A stretch of DNA of 64,000 nucleotides from NCBI GenBank assembly GCA_947494715.1, contig CANLWG010000002.1, positions 124,001 to 188,000 on the forward strand, written 5' to 3'. Shown here one piece after another: positions 27,688 through 37,416 of this stretch. Numbering within the stretch: the first letter of the stretch is position 1; each line of letters begins with the position of its first letter. This stretch comes from an uncultured Flavobacteriaceae bacterium. Its GTDB lineage: Bacteria; Bacteroidota; Bacteroidia; Flavobacteriales; Flavobacteriaceae. A program made the translations under genes and the position numbers. Below the pieces are notes generated by a model. It saw only the letters and a list, made by a program, of their open reading frames with translations. It was not told where the DNA came from and made no database searches.

Positions 27688-28977
27688 ATGAAAAATCGAG
27701 TTACATTTTTGATCTTTTTGTTTTCCCTGATCTTAGGGGCCCAAACCAAATCACTACAATCCTCTTCCCCACTTTCAGAAGCTTCTCCCGCCAACGAAGG
27801 CATGTCCTCCGAACGACTGGAGCGAATAGATCTCATGTTTAGTAACGCTGTTGAGAAAAGTAATATCCCGGGGGCGGTGGCCTTAATCGCCCGAAATGGA
27901 AAAATAATATTCCACAAGGCCTACGGTATGGCGGACAATGCATCCGGTAAAGCTATGGAAAAGAATACTATCTTCAGAATAGCTTCCCAAACCAAGGCCA
28001 TAACCTCAACTGCGGTAATGATATTATGGGAGGAAGGAAAATTTCGATTAGACGACCCTATTTCCAAGTACATTCCAGATTTTGGAAAGGCCGAAATTCT
28101 GGACACCTTCAACGAAAGTGACTCTAGCTATACCACAAAGCCTGCAGAAAACCAAATTACCATACGGCATCTTTTAACGCACACCTCAGGATTGGGCTAC
28201 GGCGTAATCGATGGCGATGAACGATTTCAAAAAATATATGCAAAAGCCGGTATTACGGATCTCTTTACCACCGAGAATATATCCATAGGGGAAAGCGTAA
28301 AAAAATTGGCGAAATTGCCCTTACATCATGACCCAGGCGATGCTTTTGTATATAGCGAAGGCTTGGACGTCCTTGGTTATTTTGTAGAAGTCGTTTCCGG
28401 AATGCCCTTCGATGAATTTCTTCGAGAGCGACTTTTTGACCCTCTGGGCATGGACGATACCTGGTTTTACCTCCCCAAGGAAAAGGAAAATCGGCTAGTG
28501 ACCGTACAACAGAAAAAAGGCAGTGGATGGGAAGAGTACCCCGTGACTTTTTATGACCCTGATTATCCTGTAAAAGGCGCTCGGCGATTTTTCTCAGGAG
28601 GGGCAGGGTTGTCGAGTACTGCAAAAGACTATGCCACTTTTTTACAGATGTATTTGAATCATGGCGAACTTAATGGAAAACGTATTTTAAGCAGAACTAC
28701 GGTAAGAAGCATCATGGGGAATCAGACCGAAGACCTTTGGGGCGATGAAATAAAACACTATGGACTCGCCTTTGGTGTAGTTACTCCAAGAGGCCAGGAC
28801 TATGGCGGCGAGGGAAGCGTCGGCACCTTTGATTGGGGCGGATATTTCAATACACAGTATTTTGCCGATCCCAAGGAAAACATCATCGGAATATTAATGA
28901 AGCAAACCAGGGGGCCTGTTGACGACCAAACCGGTTGGAAATTTCGTCAGATGGTTTTTGCAGCGGTAGATGATTGA
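27688..28977 (+). CDS. Serine hydrolase of the class C beta-lactamase/EstB family
   Basis: The 429-residue protein has a signal peptide (MKNRVTFLIFLFSLILGAQ) and the SxxK nucleophile motif as SQTK at 100-103, with the Tyr motif as YSEG at 222-225. Family-typical segments are GAVALIARNGKIIF, HLLTHTSGLGY and GGAGLSSTAKDYATFLQM. It is exported and may be an esterase, peptidase or beta-lactamase-like enzyme. The motif does not separate these. It begins 179 bases from the divergent regulator gene and might be part of the same nutrient-use function, but it is not needed for it. Confidence 0.85.
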   Translation: MKNRVTFLIFLFSLILGAQTKSLQSSSPLSEASPANEGMSSERLERIDLMFSNAVEKSNIPGAVALIARNGKIIFHKAYGMADNASGKAMEKNTIFRIASQTKAITSTAVMILWEEGKFRLDDPISKYIPDFGKAEILDTFNESDSSYTTKPAENQITIRHLLTHTSGLGYGVIDGDERFQKIYAKAGITDLFTTENISIGESVKKLAKLPLHHDPGDAFVYSEGLDVLGYFVEVVSGMPFDEFLRERLFDPLGMDDTWFYLPKEKENRLVTVQQKKGSGWEEYPVTFYDPDYPVKGARRFFSGGAGLSSTAKDYATFLQMYLNHGELNGKRILSRTTVRSIMGNQTEDLWGDEIKHYGLAFGVVTPRGQDYGGEGSVGTFDWGGYFNTQYFADPKENIIGILMKQTRGPVDDQTGWKFRQMVFAAVDD

Positions 28978-29055
28978 TTTTATATCTCGGATAATAGTAG
29001 TGGCTTGTATTAAATAAAGGGCTATTCCAAAATATCTCACTTTGAATTTGATAAG

Positions 29056-29577
29056 ATGACCAAAATCTTACTACTATACTCCTCGGTAGATGGACAAACG
29101 CTAAAAATTTGTACCAGACTTAGGGAGCAATTACAGAAACAAAACACAGTTGACCTAATTGCTATTGATGATTTTAATAGGGATATCACCCTATATGACA
29201 AAATTATTATTGGGGCAAGCATCCGATACGGAGTCCATAACAAAAAAATAATCGACTTCATCAATACAAAAAAAGAACAACTTGACTCTTTAAAAACAGC
29301 GTTCTTTTCCGTAAACCTAGTGGCCAGAAAGCCTGAAAAGAATACGCCGGATACAAATCCATATGTCGTAAAGTTCTTTAAGACCATAGATTGGAAACCC
29401 TCCCTGGTTGAAGTGTTCGCCGGTAAACTTGACTATAAGAAATATCCTTTTTTTGATAGGATCATGATCCAATTTATCATGTGGATGACCAAAGGACCAA
29501 CAGATCCACATACCGAAATTGAATATACGGATTGGGAAAAAGTAAAGGAGTTTGGGGAACAACTAAATACCTTTTAA
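29056..29577 (+). CDS. hemG: Menaquinone-dependent protoporphyrinogen IX dehydrogenase
   Basis: The 173-residue protein has a flavodoxin-like fold. It starts MTKILLLYSSVDGQTLKI, the FMN phosphate-binding loop, and carries IIIGASIRYGVHN, then FFSVNLVARKPEK and SLVEVFAGKLDYKKY, the HemG pattern. Its C-terminus keeps the family's MWMTKGPTDP segment. It should oxidise protoporphyrinogen IX to protoporphyrin IX late in haem synthesis and pass electrons to menaquinone. Placed just upstream of ccsBA and facing the cytochrome cluster with its own hemA, it fits a local haem supply. Confidence 0.9.
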   Translation: MTKILLLYSSVDGQTLKICTRLREQLQKQNTVDLIAIDDFNRDITLYDKIIIGASIRYGVHNKKIIDFINTKKEQLDSLKTAFFSVNLVARKPEKNTPDTNPYVVKFFKTIDWKPSLVEVFAGKLDYKKYPFFDRIMIQFIMWMTKGPTDPHTEIEYTDWEKVKEFGEQLNTF

Positions 29578-29778
29578 GATACGCCCAACCATAGAAAATG
29601 CTTCATGCCCAAAACTTGGATTGGCTTTAGCTTGTACCGCATATAACTTTGATTTTTTGCCCCTATCTCCACCAATTATGATTATACCTAAGTACCTGTA
29701 TATCTATGACCTATCTATGACAATTATCATTTTTGTTTACTTCCCTTTTGTCTAGCTTGCTGTTTAGTCGAGACGCTT
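29578..29778 (+). promoter_or_regulatory. Upstream region of ccsBA with promoter-like boxes
   Basis: TTG at 29621-29623 and TAACTTTG at 29644-29651 are 20 bases apart and match the Bacteroidota -33 and -7 elements, giving a leader of about 120 bases. Two near-identical 11-bp direct repeats (TATCTATGACC, TATCTATGACA) lie at 29701-29722 in that leader and may be a regulatory site. Confidence 0.45.
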
Positions 29779-32700
29779 ATGAAGACAGGAATACGTAGGT
29801 TTTTAACCCCTTTTTTTAACACTAGGGCCGCAGCAGTTTATTTATTGGTATTCGCCACATCTATAGGCATTGCTACTTTTATTGAAAATGATTACGGAAC
29901 AAGTGCCGCTCAAAAAATGGTCTACCAAGCCGGATGGTTCGAGTTCTTGCTCTTATTGTTCAGCATATCCGTATTAGTGAACATAAAGACTTTTAGAATG
30001 GTACAGCAGAAGAAATGGCCATTGCTCCTATTCCATGTTGCCATCATCGTGATTTTTATTGGTGCTGCATTGACCCGGTACCTCGGATATGAAGGAATCA
30101 TGCATATTCGGGAAAATAGTTCTTCCAACAGCTTTCTCTCTTCCAATAATTTTCTAAAGTTCCAAGTGGATAAAGATGGGCAAACCTTTTATTTCAATGA
30201 ACCCGTACTGTTCGCATCCCTTGGAAAAAATGATTGGCAAGAGTCCTATCTGCTCGGGGAGGATCTTATGGAGGTTAAAATCAATAGGTTTATACCCAAT
30301 CCAATACAAGTGCTCCGTGAAGGTAAGGATGGGAGACCCACTTTACGGATGGTAGTAAGAGGCCCGAAAGGGCGGGAAAATCACTTTATTGCGGAAGGCC
30401 AGGCCAAACGCATCGGGAATATGGTATTTAATTTTAAGGATATTCCATTACCCAATGCCATAAACATCCGCCACAGCAATGATTCCTTGGTAATCAAACC
30501 TATCATGGTCCTTACCCAAACAGAGATGACCACTCATAAGAAAGACACCTTATTTCCAAATAGCTACCATCCCTTGCTTTTAAACGCACTGTATTCCGAT
30601 GGGTTAAACAATTTTGTTTTTTCCGACTTTAAGAAAGACGGACAATTGTTAATCGAATCCGAAGACCCTAAGGTAAAAAACGAAAGTGTTACTGCGTTGG
30701 AAATGGATGTATCCGTTGATGGCAAAACCAAACGGACTTATCTATATGGCAGCAAAGGAGCTCCTGGAAGACCACAAGTATTGAATTTTGACAACTTGGA
30801 AGTATCCGTTTCCTACGGGGCAAAAGAAATGACCGTACCTTTTTCCATACGTTTGAACGACTTTATCATGGACAAATATCCGGGAACCAATAGCGCCTCT
30901 TCCTATGCAAGTGAAGTAACATTGATAGATGAACAAAGGAACACAACTCTAGATTATCGGATTTATATGAACAATATTCTCAATTATGGTGGTTACCGGT
31001 TCTTTCAATCTTCTTTTGATCCTGATGAAAAAGGCACGTATTTAAGTGTAAATAGTGATTTTTGGGGTACTCTGGTTTCTTACATTGGTTATGCCTTATT
31101 AACATTAGGAATGTTTTTGACCTTTTTCAGTAAAAAAACAAGGTTCCATCAGGTTTCCCAAAAAATCAAAAAATTGAGGGCGAAGAAGTCTGTTCTAGCC
31201 TTTTTAGCTTTTCTAGGTACTTTCATTGGCTATGCGCAACCACTAGAAAATGTGGACTATTCCGTGCATGCGGTAGAATTGGCCCATGCCGAAAAATTTA
31301 GCAGATTGGTAGTACAGGATTTTAAGGGAAGAATGAAACCGGTCCATACCCTTTCCAGAGAGGTTATAAGAAAAATAGCTAGAAAGGAAAGTCTGTTTGG
31401 ATTAACGGCCGACCAACTCCTTTTAAGTCTATACGCGGACAAAGAAACATGGCACAAAGCGCCCATGATTAAATTAGGAAAGCATGAGGACTTGAAAAAC
31501 AGGCTAGGAGTCAATGGGTATTACGCAACTTATGCGGATTTTTTTGATGCAAATGGAAGATACAATTTGCAAGATGAGGTTCGTAAGGCCTATGCCCTGG
31601 AAGCCATAGATAGGGGTGTTTATGAAAAGGAGCTGCTAAAAATAGACGAAAGGGTAAATGTACTGAGGATGGCCTTTTCCGGACGTTTGCTTAGACTGGT
31701 TCCCAACCCCAACGATCCCAATAACACTTGGGTTCCCATTACGGCCCATATCCATGGTGCCAATGATGTACATGGTGCTACAGATAGTGCTGTGGATATG
31801 TTCAACTCATATGGCGCCATACTAAAAGAAGCCATTACTTCGAAGGATTATACGGATGCCGATCTTATTTTAGATAAACTCCAAGCCTATCAAAAGGAAC
31901 AGGGCGGGGATCTTATCCCGTTGGAATCAAAGATCAAGGCAGAAATAATACTCAATAAATCAAAGGTTTTCACCCGTTTGGCCGTAGGTTACATTTTGCT
32001 GGGGCTGGTTCTTTTGGGCTTGTTGTTCCTATCGGTCTTCAAACCGAATCTCAAAGTGAATCGGGTCCGGAACTTGCTGCTTGTATTAATTGTTCTTGGC
32101 TTTGTACTGCATACCATAGGACTTGGTTTACGTTGGTATGTGTCCGAAAGGGCTCCTTGGAGCAATGGTTACGAATCCATGATTTATATTGCATGGACAG
32201 CTACTTTGGCAGGATTGATCTTTACCCGAAAGTCCTTGGGTGGGTTGGCTGCAACTACAGTATTGGCAGCTATCGTTCTTTTTGTCGCTACCTTGAGTTT
32301 CCTAGATCCGGAAATAACCCCTTTGGTTCCCGTCCTTAAATCGTATTGGCTTACTATACATGTTTCATTAATTGCAGGAAGTTATGGTTTTTTGATGTTG
32401 GGTGCCATCATTGGGCTAATCAACCTGGCATTGATCGCTTTTATAAGGGATTCGAACAGGGCCAAAGTAAAAAGAATTGTTCGTGAAATGTCCTATATCA
32501 GCGAGCTCACTTTAATAGGAGGGCTTTTTATGCTGAGTGTGGGCACCTATCTGGGTGGGGTTTGGGCCAATGAATCCTGGGGAAGGTATTGGGGCTGGGA
32601 CGCCAAGGAAACCTGGGCCCTGGTTACCATACTGTTTTACGCATTTGTCCTGCACATGAGGCTCATTCCAAAGTTCACCGGCCTGTTCGCCTATAATCTG

Positions 32701-32892
32701 GCCAGTATCTTCGGTTTGGCATCGGTTATCATGACCTATTATGGTGTAAATTACTACCTCTCCGGATTGCATTCCTATGCTTCGGGAGACCCCGTCCCCA
32801 TCCCCAATTGGGTCTATATAATGGTCGTTTCAATTATACTGCTCAGCGGTTTTGCCCATTTTAAGAACAGAAAGTACCCAATGGCTTACTAG
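29779..32892 (+). CDS. ccsBA: Fused cytochrome c biogenesis protein CcsBA (ResB-CcsA)
   Basis: The 1037-residue membrane protein joins a ResB-like N-terminal part and a CcsA-like C-terminal part. The ResB part starts with membrane segments (AAVYLLVFATSIGIATFI, LLLFHVAIIVIFIGAAL) and a long periplasmic domain, followed by another membrane segment near residue 440. The CcsA part carries the WWD haem-handling motif WGRYWGWDAKETWAL at about residue 935 and conserved His near LRWYVSERAPW and GLHSYASG. It should export haem and ligate it to CxxCH cytochromes (system II). It stands next to hemG and opposite the multi-haem cluster. Confidence 0.95.
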   Translation: MKTGIRRFLTPFFNTRAAAVYLLVFATSIGIATFIENDYGTSAAQKMVYQAGWFEFLLLLFSISVLVNIKTFRMVQQKKWPLLLFHVAIIVIFIGAALTRYLGYEGIMHIRENSSSNSFLSSNNFLKFQVDKDGQTFYFNEPVLFASLGKNDWQESYLLGEDLMEVKINRFIPNPIQVLREGKDGRPTLRMVVRGPKGRENHFIAEGQAKRIGNMVFNFKDIPLPNAINIRHSNDSLVIKPIMVLTQTEMTTHKKDTLFPNSYHPLLLNALYSDGLNNFVFSDFKKDGQLLIESEDPKVKNESVTALEMDVSVDGKTKRTYLYGSKGAPGRPQVLNFDNLEVSVSYGAKEMTVPFSIRLNDFIMDKYPGTNSASSYASEVTLIDEQRNTTLDYRIYMNNILNYGGYRFFQSSFDPDEKGTYLSVNSDFWGTLVSYIGYALLTLGMFLTFFSKKTRFHQVSQKIKKLRAKKSVLAFLAFLGTFIGYAQPLENVDYSVHAVELAHAEKFSRLVVQDFKGRMKPVHTLSREVIRKIARKESLFGLTADQLLLSLYADKETWHKAPMIKLGKHEDLKNRLGVNGYYATYADFFDANGRYNLQDEVRKAYALEAIDRGVYEKELLKIDERVNVLRMAFSGRLLRLVPNPNDPNNTWVPITAHIHGANDVHGATDSAVDMFNSYGAILKEAITSKDYTDADLILDKLQAYQKEQGGDLIPLESKIKAEIILNKSKVFTRLAVGYILLGLVLLGLLFLSVFKPNLKVNRVRNLLLVLIVLGFVLHTIGLGLRWYVSERAPWSNGYESMIYIAWTATLAGLIFTRKSLGGLAATTVLAAIVLFVATLSFLDPEITPLVPVLKSYWLTIHVSLIAGSYGFLMLGAIIGLINLALIAFIRDSNRAKVKRIVREMSYISELTLIGGLFMLSVGTYLGGVWANESWGRYWGWDAKETWALVTILFYAFVLHMRLIPKFTGLFAYNLASIFGLASVIMTYYGVNYYLSGLHSYASGDPVPIPNWVYIMVVSIILLSGFAHFKNRKYPMAY

Positions 32893-33076
32893 GATATCAC
32901 CCCCTACAAAACAGCAGTCTTTGGCATAGTAAACCGGATGGTCTTAGAGATTATTTTCCCGACCCATATTATTTGCGTTAAATTTTGATTATGTACTGGT
33001 TTCTTAGTGAATAATGTCGTAATTTAAGGTGCCCATTTTATTAATAGATATAGTAAACAAACCCAATCCTAGTTGT

Positions 33077-33712
33077 ATGGAAAATAAAGACCAAGATCGG
33101 GAATCCAAACCGGCAAAAACCATAAGCAGGCGCAGTTTTATAAGAGGTGCCGGACTGTCCACGGCAAGTAGTGTGTTATTGACCTCAAATGCCTTTGCAC
33201 TTGAGTACAAGGAACCCCTTGCTACCGGTAAGGAATTTGGACCCGATGCCATGACCATAAAAATGAAGGTCAATGGTATAACAAAATCACTTAGCGTAGA
33301 ACCGAGAACAACATTGGCCTCTGCCTTACGGGATCATTTGGAGCTTACGGGAACCAAGGTCGTATGCGATCGGGGCTCCTGTTCCGCATGTACCGTTTAT
33401 TTGGACGGTAAACCTGTGAACTCCTGTATGATATCGGCTTTTGATGTGGGCGACAAAGAAGTTACTACTATTGAAGGTATTGCAAAAAATGGTGAATTGC
33501 ATCCGGTACAAGAAGCTTTTATAGAGCATGATGCTTCCCAATGTGGATATTGTACTCCCGGGATGGTCATGTCCTGTGTACACCTTGTGGATAACACCCC
33601 CGATCCTAATTTGGAAGATGTAAAAAATGCCACACGAGGCAACCTTTGTCGTTGTGGCACCTACCCTCATGTCTTTAAGGCTACTTTGGCAGCAGCAAAA
33701 AAAACGATTTAA
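33077..33712 (+). CDS. Aldehyde oxidoreductase 2Fe-2S subunit with Tat signal (PaoA-like)
   Basis: From ATG 33077 the protein has 211 residues and a twin-arginine signal (SRRSFIRGAGLSTA). An in-frame ATG at 33029 adds 16 residues before it and is disfavoured. Two [2Fe-2S] motifs are visible: a plant-ferredoxin type (CDRGSCSACTVYLDGKPVNSC) and the second type (CGYCTPG, CRCGTYPH). This matches the small subunit of xanthine-oxidase-family enzymes such as the periplasmic PaoABC aldehyde oxidase. The product should be folded with cofactors inside the cell and exported by Tat. It is directly followed by the molybdenum subunit gene. Confidence 0.9.
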   Translation: MENKDQDRESKPAKTISRRSFIRGAGLSTASSVLLTSNAFALEYKEPLATGKEFGPDAMTIKMKVNGITKSLSVEPRTTLASALRDHLELTGTKVVCDRGSCSACTVYLDGKPVNSCMISAFDVGDKEVTTIEGIAKNGELHPVQEAFIEHDASQCGYCTPGMVMSCVHLVDNTPDPNLEDVKNATRGNLCRCGTYPHVFKATLAAAKKTI

Positions 33713-33713
33713 G

Positions 33714-36059
33714 ATGGATACTAGAAAAGAAAAATTCCCATACGGTATTCCTGGGCATAATTTAGGCGAAGTAGAACGGGAAATACCCGTTGAAGAACCA
33801 CCGGTATGGCCCGTCAACGATAAATTAAAAGTGATTGGAAAAAGAGTCACAAGAATCGATGCCCTTGAAAAAGTGACCGGTAAGGCAATTTATACCTCGG
33901 ACATTAAATTACCAGGTATGCTCTACGCCAAGATGTTGCGTTCAAATGTGCCGCATGCCACCATTTCATCAATAGATATATCCAAAGCAAAAAGCTTAGC
34001 TGGCGTTCATGCTATTCATCTTATAGAGAATACCCCAAAGGAGGGAGAAGAAAATAGCACCGATAAGTACCCGATGGTGAAGTATGTGGGCCAACCTTTG
34101 GCAGGTGTAGCTGCCGAAAGTTTGGAAATTGCCAAAGAGGCCGTTTCCTTAATCAAGGTCAACTATGAGAAAAAGCCTTTTGTCATAGATCTTGAAGCCG
34201 CCATGGAAATCAATGCGCCTATCGTATTTGATGCGCCCGTTACGCAAAAACAAGATGGTGGGGATGTAGGTGAAACACATGATGGAAGTAAGGGGGAAGG
34301 TAATGTTAGGGGGCCATCTACCAGCAGTTTTTTTGGTGGGCCCAGAGGTAATCTGGAAGAAGGTTTCAATGAAGCTGATGTAATCGTGGAAAGGACGTAT
34401 AGAACACAGGTTCATACACATATGCCTTTAGAGACTCATGGAGTTGTAGTCGATTGGAATGCCGATGTCATGACCGTCTATGCCTCCACACAAAATACAG
34501 CCGCTGTCAGGAATGAAATGGCGAGCGTTTTTAATTTGCCTAAAAGTAAGGTACGGGTCATCTGTGAATTCATGGGTGGCGGGTTTGGCGCCAAACACAG
34601 TGCAGGAAGTTTTGGGCCTATGGCCGCAAATTTAGCCAAAAAAACAGGTAGGCCTATTTGGTTGATGTTGGATAGACGAGAAGAGCATCTGGCAGAAGGA
34701 AATCGTCCCAACTCCATTCAATACCTAAAAATAGGGGCCAAGAAAGACGGAACCCTGACAGGTATCCAACAACGTTCCCATGGAACGGCTGGAGTAGGAC
34801 TTGGCGCCGGGGTAGGGCGTATTGCCCAAATTCTTTACCCATGTCCCAATTTTGCAACGGAACAGTACGATGTATTGACCAATGCCGGGCCTGGAGCGGC
34901 ATGGCGTGCGCCTGGTAATGTGCAGGGCGCCTTTGGATTGGAACAGGCCATTGACGAGATAGCTGAAAAACTAAATGTGGATCCCTTAAGTTATAGGGAT
35001 CATATCGATAAAAGTGAGGTAAGAAAAGTAGAACGCCAACGTGGAGCGGAACTTTTCGGATGGTCCCGACGCCAACCTACTGGAAGTAGCAAGGGTGTGG
35101 TGAAAAAAGGACTCGGAGTAGGACAATCTACCTGGCCCCGGTTTGTATCTTTGGATTCTTCCGTAGAAATTAAGATCCATAAAGGAGGAGGTGTCGAGAT
35201 AAGGTCAAGCGTCCAGGACATAGGCACCGGTACAAAGACCGTTCTTGCCCAAGTAGTAGCCGAGGAATTGGGTCTACAGGTAAAAGACATTAAAGTAAAT
35301 ATCGGGGATACGTTTTTTCCAGTCGGACCAGGTTCCGGTGGAAGTGTGGTCACAGGTTCAATTACCCCTCCTACCCGTAATGCGGCCTTTGAAGCAAAAA
35401 TGGCTTTATTGAAGCTTGTTGCCAAAAAATGGGAAACCGATTCTTCAGAATTGTTTATAGCCGATGGTCAAGTAGGTCATAAAAAGGATACGAGCCTTAA
35501 AATGTCGTTTAAGGAAGCGACCAAGTTAATGCGAACAAGCCAAATTAGTAAAATTGCCAGCCGATCAGATGATTATGGTGGCTTTCAACAACCTTGGGGT
35601 TTGGCCTATGGAGATTTGGGGTCGGTACAATTTGCAGAGGTCAGTGTCAATACCGATACGGGATTTGTAAAGGTGGATCGTGTAGTAGCGGCACATAGTT
35701 GTGGTAGACCACTCAATATAGGACAATTGGAAAGTCAGATCAATGGTGGAGTCATCCAGGGGGTATCTTATGCGCTCTACGAAAACAGGGTGATGGACAA
35801 TAGCACCGGCCATATGATAAATGCCAATGTGGATCAGTACAAAGTGCCATTTTCTATGGAAATTCCCGAGATTGAAACTGTAATTGTAGAAGAATATTCC
35901 GGGCGTTCCTCTACCGATGCATACGGTATAGGGGAGCCTGCAAATATTGCAACGGCCGCAGCGATTGCCAACGCCGTTTACAACGCCATTGGAGTAAGGC
36001 TTTATGAAATACCCATTACTCCATCAAGCATTCTTAAAGCATTAAGTAAAGTCTCTTAA
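33714..36059 (+). CDS. Aldehyde oxidoreductase molybdenum cofactor subunit (PaoC/XdhA-like)
   Basis: From ATG 33714 the protein has 781 residues. The frame is open from 33627 but that start lies inside the upstream gene. Family motifs are GGGFGAKHS with GRPIWLMLDRREEHL, AWRAPGNVQGAFG, SVQDIGTGTKT, and the catalytic Glu in YGIGEPAN near residue 740. It should bind molybdopterin and oxidise an aldehyde or related hydroxylatable substrate. Gene order here is 2Fe-2S, molybdenum, FAD, unlike E. coli paoABC. The visible substrate pocket cannot be read. Confidence 0.9.
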   Translation: MDTRKEKFPYGIPGHNLGEVEREIPVEEPPVWPVNDKLKVIGKRVTRIDALEKVTGKAIYTSDIKLPGMLYAKMLRSNVPHATISSIDISKAKSLAGVHAIHLIENTPKEGEENSTDKYPMVKYVGQPLAGVAAESLEIAKEAVSLIKVNYEKKPFVIDLEAAMEINAPIVFDAPVTQKQDGGDVGETHDGSKGEGNVRGPSTSSFFGGPRGNLEEGFNEADVIVERTYRTQVHTHMPLETHGVVVDWNADVMTVYASTQNTAAVRNEMASVFNLPKSKVRVICEFMGGGFGAKHSAGSFGPMAANLAKKTGRPIWLMLDRREEHLAEGNRPNSIQYLKIGAKKDGTLTGIQQRSHGTAGVGLGAGVGRIAQILYPCPNFATEQYDVLTNAGPGAAWRAPGNVQGAFGLEQAIDEIAEKLNVDPLSYRDHIDKSEVRKVERQRGAELFGWSRRQPTGSSKGVVKKGLGVGQSTWPRFVSLDSSVEIKIHKGGGVEIRSSVQDIGTGTKTVLAQVVAEELGLQVKDIKVNIGDTFFPVGPGSGGSVVTGSITPPTRNAAFEAKMALLKLVAKKWETDSSELFIADGQVGHKKDTSLKMSFKEATKLMRTSQISKIASRSDDYGGFQQPWGLAYGDLGSVQFAEVSVNTDTGFVKVDRVVAAHSCGRPLNIGQLESQINGGVIQGVSYALYENRVMDNSTGHMINANVDQYKVPFSMEIPEIETVIVEEYSGRSSTDAYGIGEPANIATAAAIANAVYNAIGVRLYEIPITPSSILKALSKVS

Positions 36060-36069
36060 ATACGAAACA

Positions 36070-37086
36070 ATGAATAAATTTAGTTGGTACGAAGCAAAAT
36101 CCGTTGAGGATGCCCTTGAGCAAGTCAATTCGACCATATCCGATGAACTATATGAGCCTACCTCAAAAGCCACGGTTTTTAAATCCGGCGGCATTGATGT
36201 ATTCGACTGGGTAAAGGAAGGTTTGCTTAAACCGCAAAAGATTGTCAATATCCGGAACATTCCCGGACTTGACCAAATCAGTTATGACCGCAAGAAAGGG
36301 TTACGAATTGGGTGCAATGTTACCTTGGCGGAAATCGCGTCAAATCCAGAAATTAAAAGTCAGTATTTGGCACTTCACCAAGCGGTAAATCATGCTGCCA
36401 CTCCCCAACTACGTAATGTGTCTACCTTGGGAGGTAATATAGCACAGCGTAACCGTTGCTGGTACTTTCGTTCTGCCGATCATGATTGTTTCCGTAAAGG
36501 GGGCGACAGATGTTTTGCCCGCCATTCCGAAACAGGTGAAAATGAAAATCACGCTATACTAGATAATGGCTCTTGCGTTAGTGTTCATGCATCTTCTATA
36601 GCTACCGCGCTTATGGCCTTTAATGCCAGTGTGGTTATTGCCAATGCAGAAGGGAAACGGAAAACAGTCCTAATGGATGATTTCTTCGTTTCCGCGGGCG
36701 AGGATATTGCTATGGAAAACATCCTACAGGCGAAGGAAATCATAACGGAAATCATTCTTCCGGCCCCCTCAAAAAATACCAGAAGCGCATATATCAAACA
36801 AGTGGCCCGTGAGTCCTATGATTGGTCCCTGGCGGATGTGGCAGTAGTTATGGAAGTTTCGGGAAATACCTGCAAATCGGCGAGCATAGTCCTTGGGGCT
36901 GCCGCTCCTGTACCGTATCGCTCGGTTGAAGCCCAGCAGGCCATTGAAAATAAGACCATAAATAGTGAAAATGCAACGGCCGCAGCGGAAGCTGCTATGA
37001 CAAAGGCACGCCCGCTTGCTAAAAATGATTATAAAGTACCGCTATTTGTATCGACTATTAAGCAAACCATTTTAGAAATTTCTTAA
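36070..37086 (+). CDS. Aldehyde oxidoreductase FAD/4Fe-4S subunit (PaoB-like)
   Basis: The 338-residue protein has the FAD-binding fold of the CO-dehydrogenase M-subunit family (TLGGNIAQR, SVHASSIATALMA). It carries four Cys at 130, 140, 148 and 169 in RCWYFR, DCFRKGGDRCFA and GSCV, matching the extra [4Fe-4S] cluster of PaoB. It passes electrons from the molybdenum site through 2Fe-2S clusters to FAD. It starts ten bases after the molybdenum subunit gene. No PaoD/XdhC-type cofactor chaperone gene is next to it here. Confidence 0.9.
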   Translation: MNKFSWYEAKSVEDALEQVNSTISDELYEPTSKATVFKSGGIDVFDWVKEGLLKPQKIVNIRNIPGLDQISYDRKKGLRIGCNVTLAEIASNPEIKSQYLALHQAVNHAATPQLRNVSTLGGNIAQRNRCWYFRSADHDCFRKGGDRCFARHSETGENENHAILDNGSCVSVHASSIATALMAFNASVVIANAEGKRKTVLMDDFFVSAGEDIAMENILQAKEIITEIILPAPSKNTRSAYIKQVARESYDWSLADVAVVMEVSGNTCKSASIVLGAAAPVPYRSVEAQQAIENKTINSENATAAAEAAMTKARPLAKNDYKVPLFVSTIKQTILEIS

Positions 37087-37088
37087 GT

Positions 37089-37340
37089 ATGGATAACCCA
37101 AATAAGAAAAACATATGCAAATTCCTTCGGGCCAGAAATCCATATGGTATGATGGAAGGAGGGGATAATCCCTGGCTTTTATTGGATGATGCCAATACAA
37201 TTTGCTGGTGCATTACTTCTGCTGGTGCTATGGGACCCGATAGTGGTTTGGTATCCCCTTCGCATTGCTTGGAAGGACGAAGTTGTTTCGTTTCCGAGAA
37301 TGTAGACGACAGTGGCGATTGGGAACCTCCAATGGTATGA
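37089..37340 (+). CDS. Small Cys-rich protein at the end of the aldehyde oxidoreductase operon
   Basis: The 83-residue protein starts two bases after the FAD subunit stop, so it is in the same operon. It has five Cys (10, 39, 41, 60, 66) in NICKFLRARNPYG, TICWCITSAGAMGP, SHCLEG and SCF, and no signal peptide. I do not recognise the family. Tight linkage suggests a role in assembly, electron transfer or maturation of the enzyme, but this is inference. It is too short to replace a PaoD-type chaperone of about 320 residues. Confidence 0.7.
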   Translation: MDNPNKKNICKFLRARNPYGMMEGGDNPWLLLDDANTICWCITSAGAMGPDSGLVSPSHCLEGRSCFVSENVDDSGDWEPPMV

Positions 37341-37416
37341 CCAAATACTTCGGAATCCTCTCTGGATTGGAAAATTGGAATCACAAATAGGTCTATTCCA
37401 TTAAAACCTATAGGAT

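Noticed and set aside
29701-29722. Tandem 11-bp direct repeats as a CRISPR or transposon end
   Set aside because: There are only two copies with no spacer and no transposase nearby.
37089-37340. Small protein as a PaoD/XdhC chaperone
   Set aside because: It is about a quarter of the chaperone length and lacks its nucleotide-binding fold.
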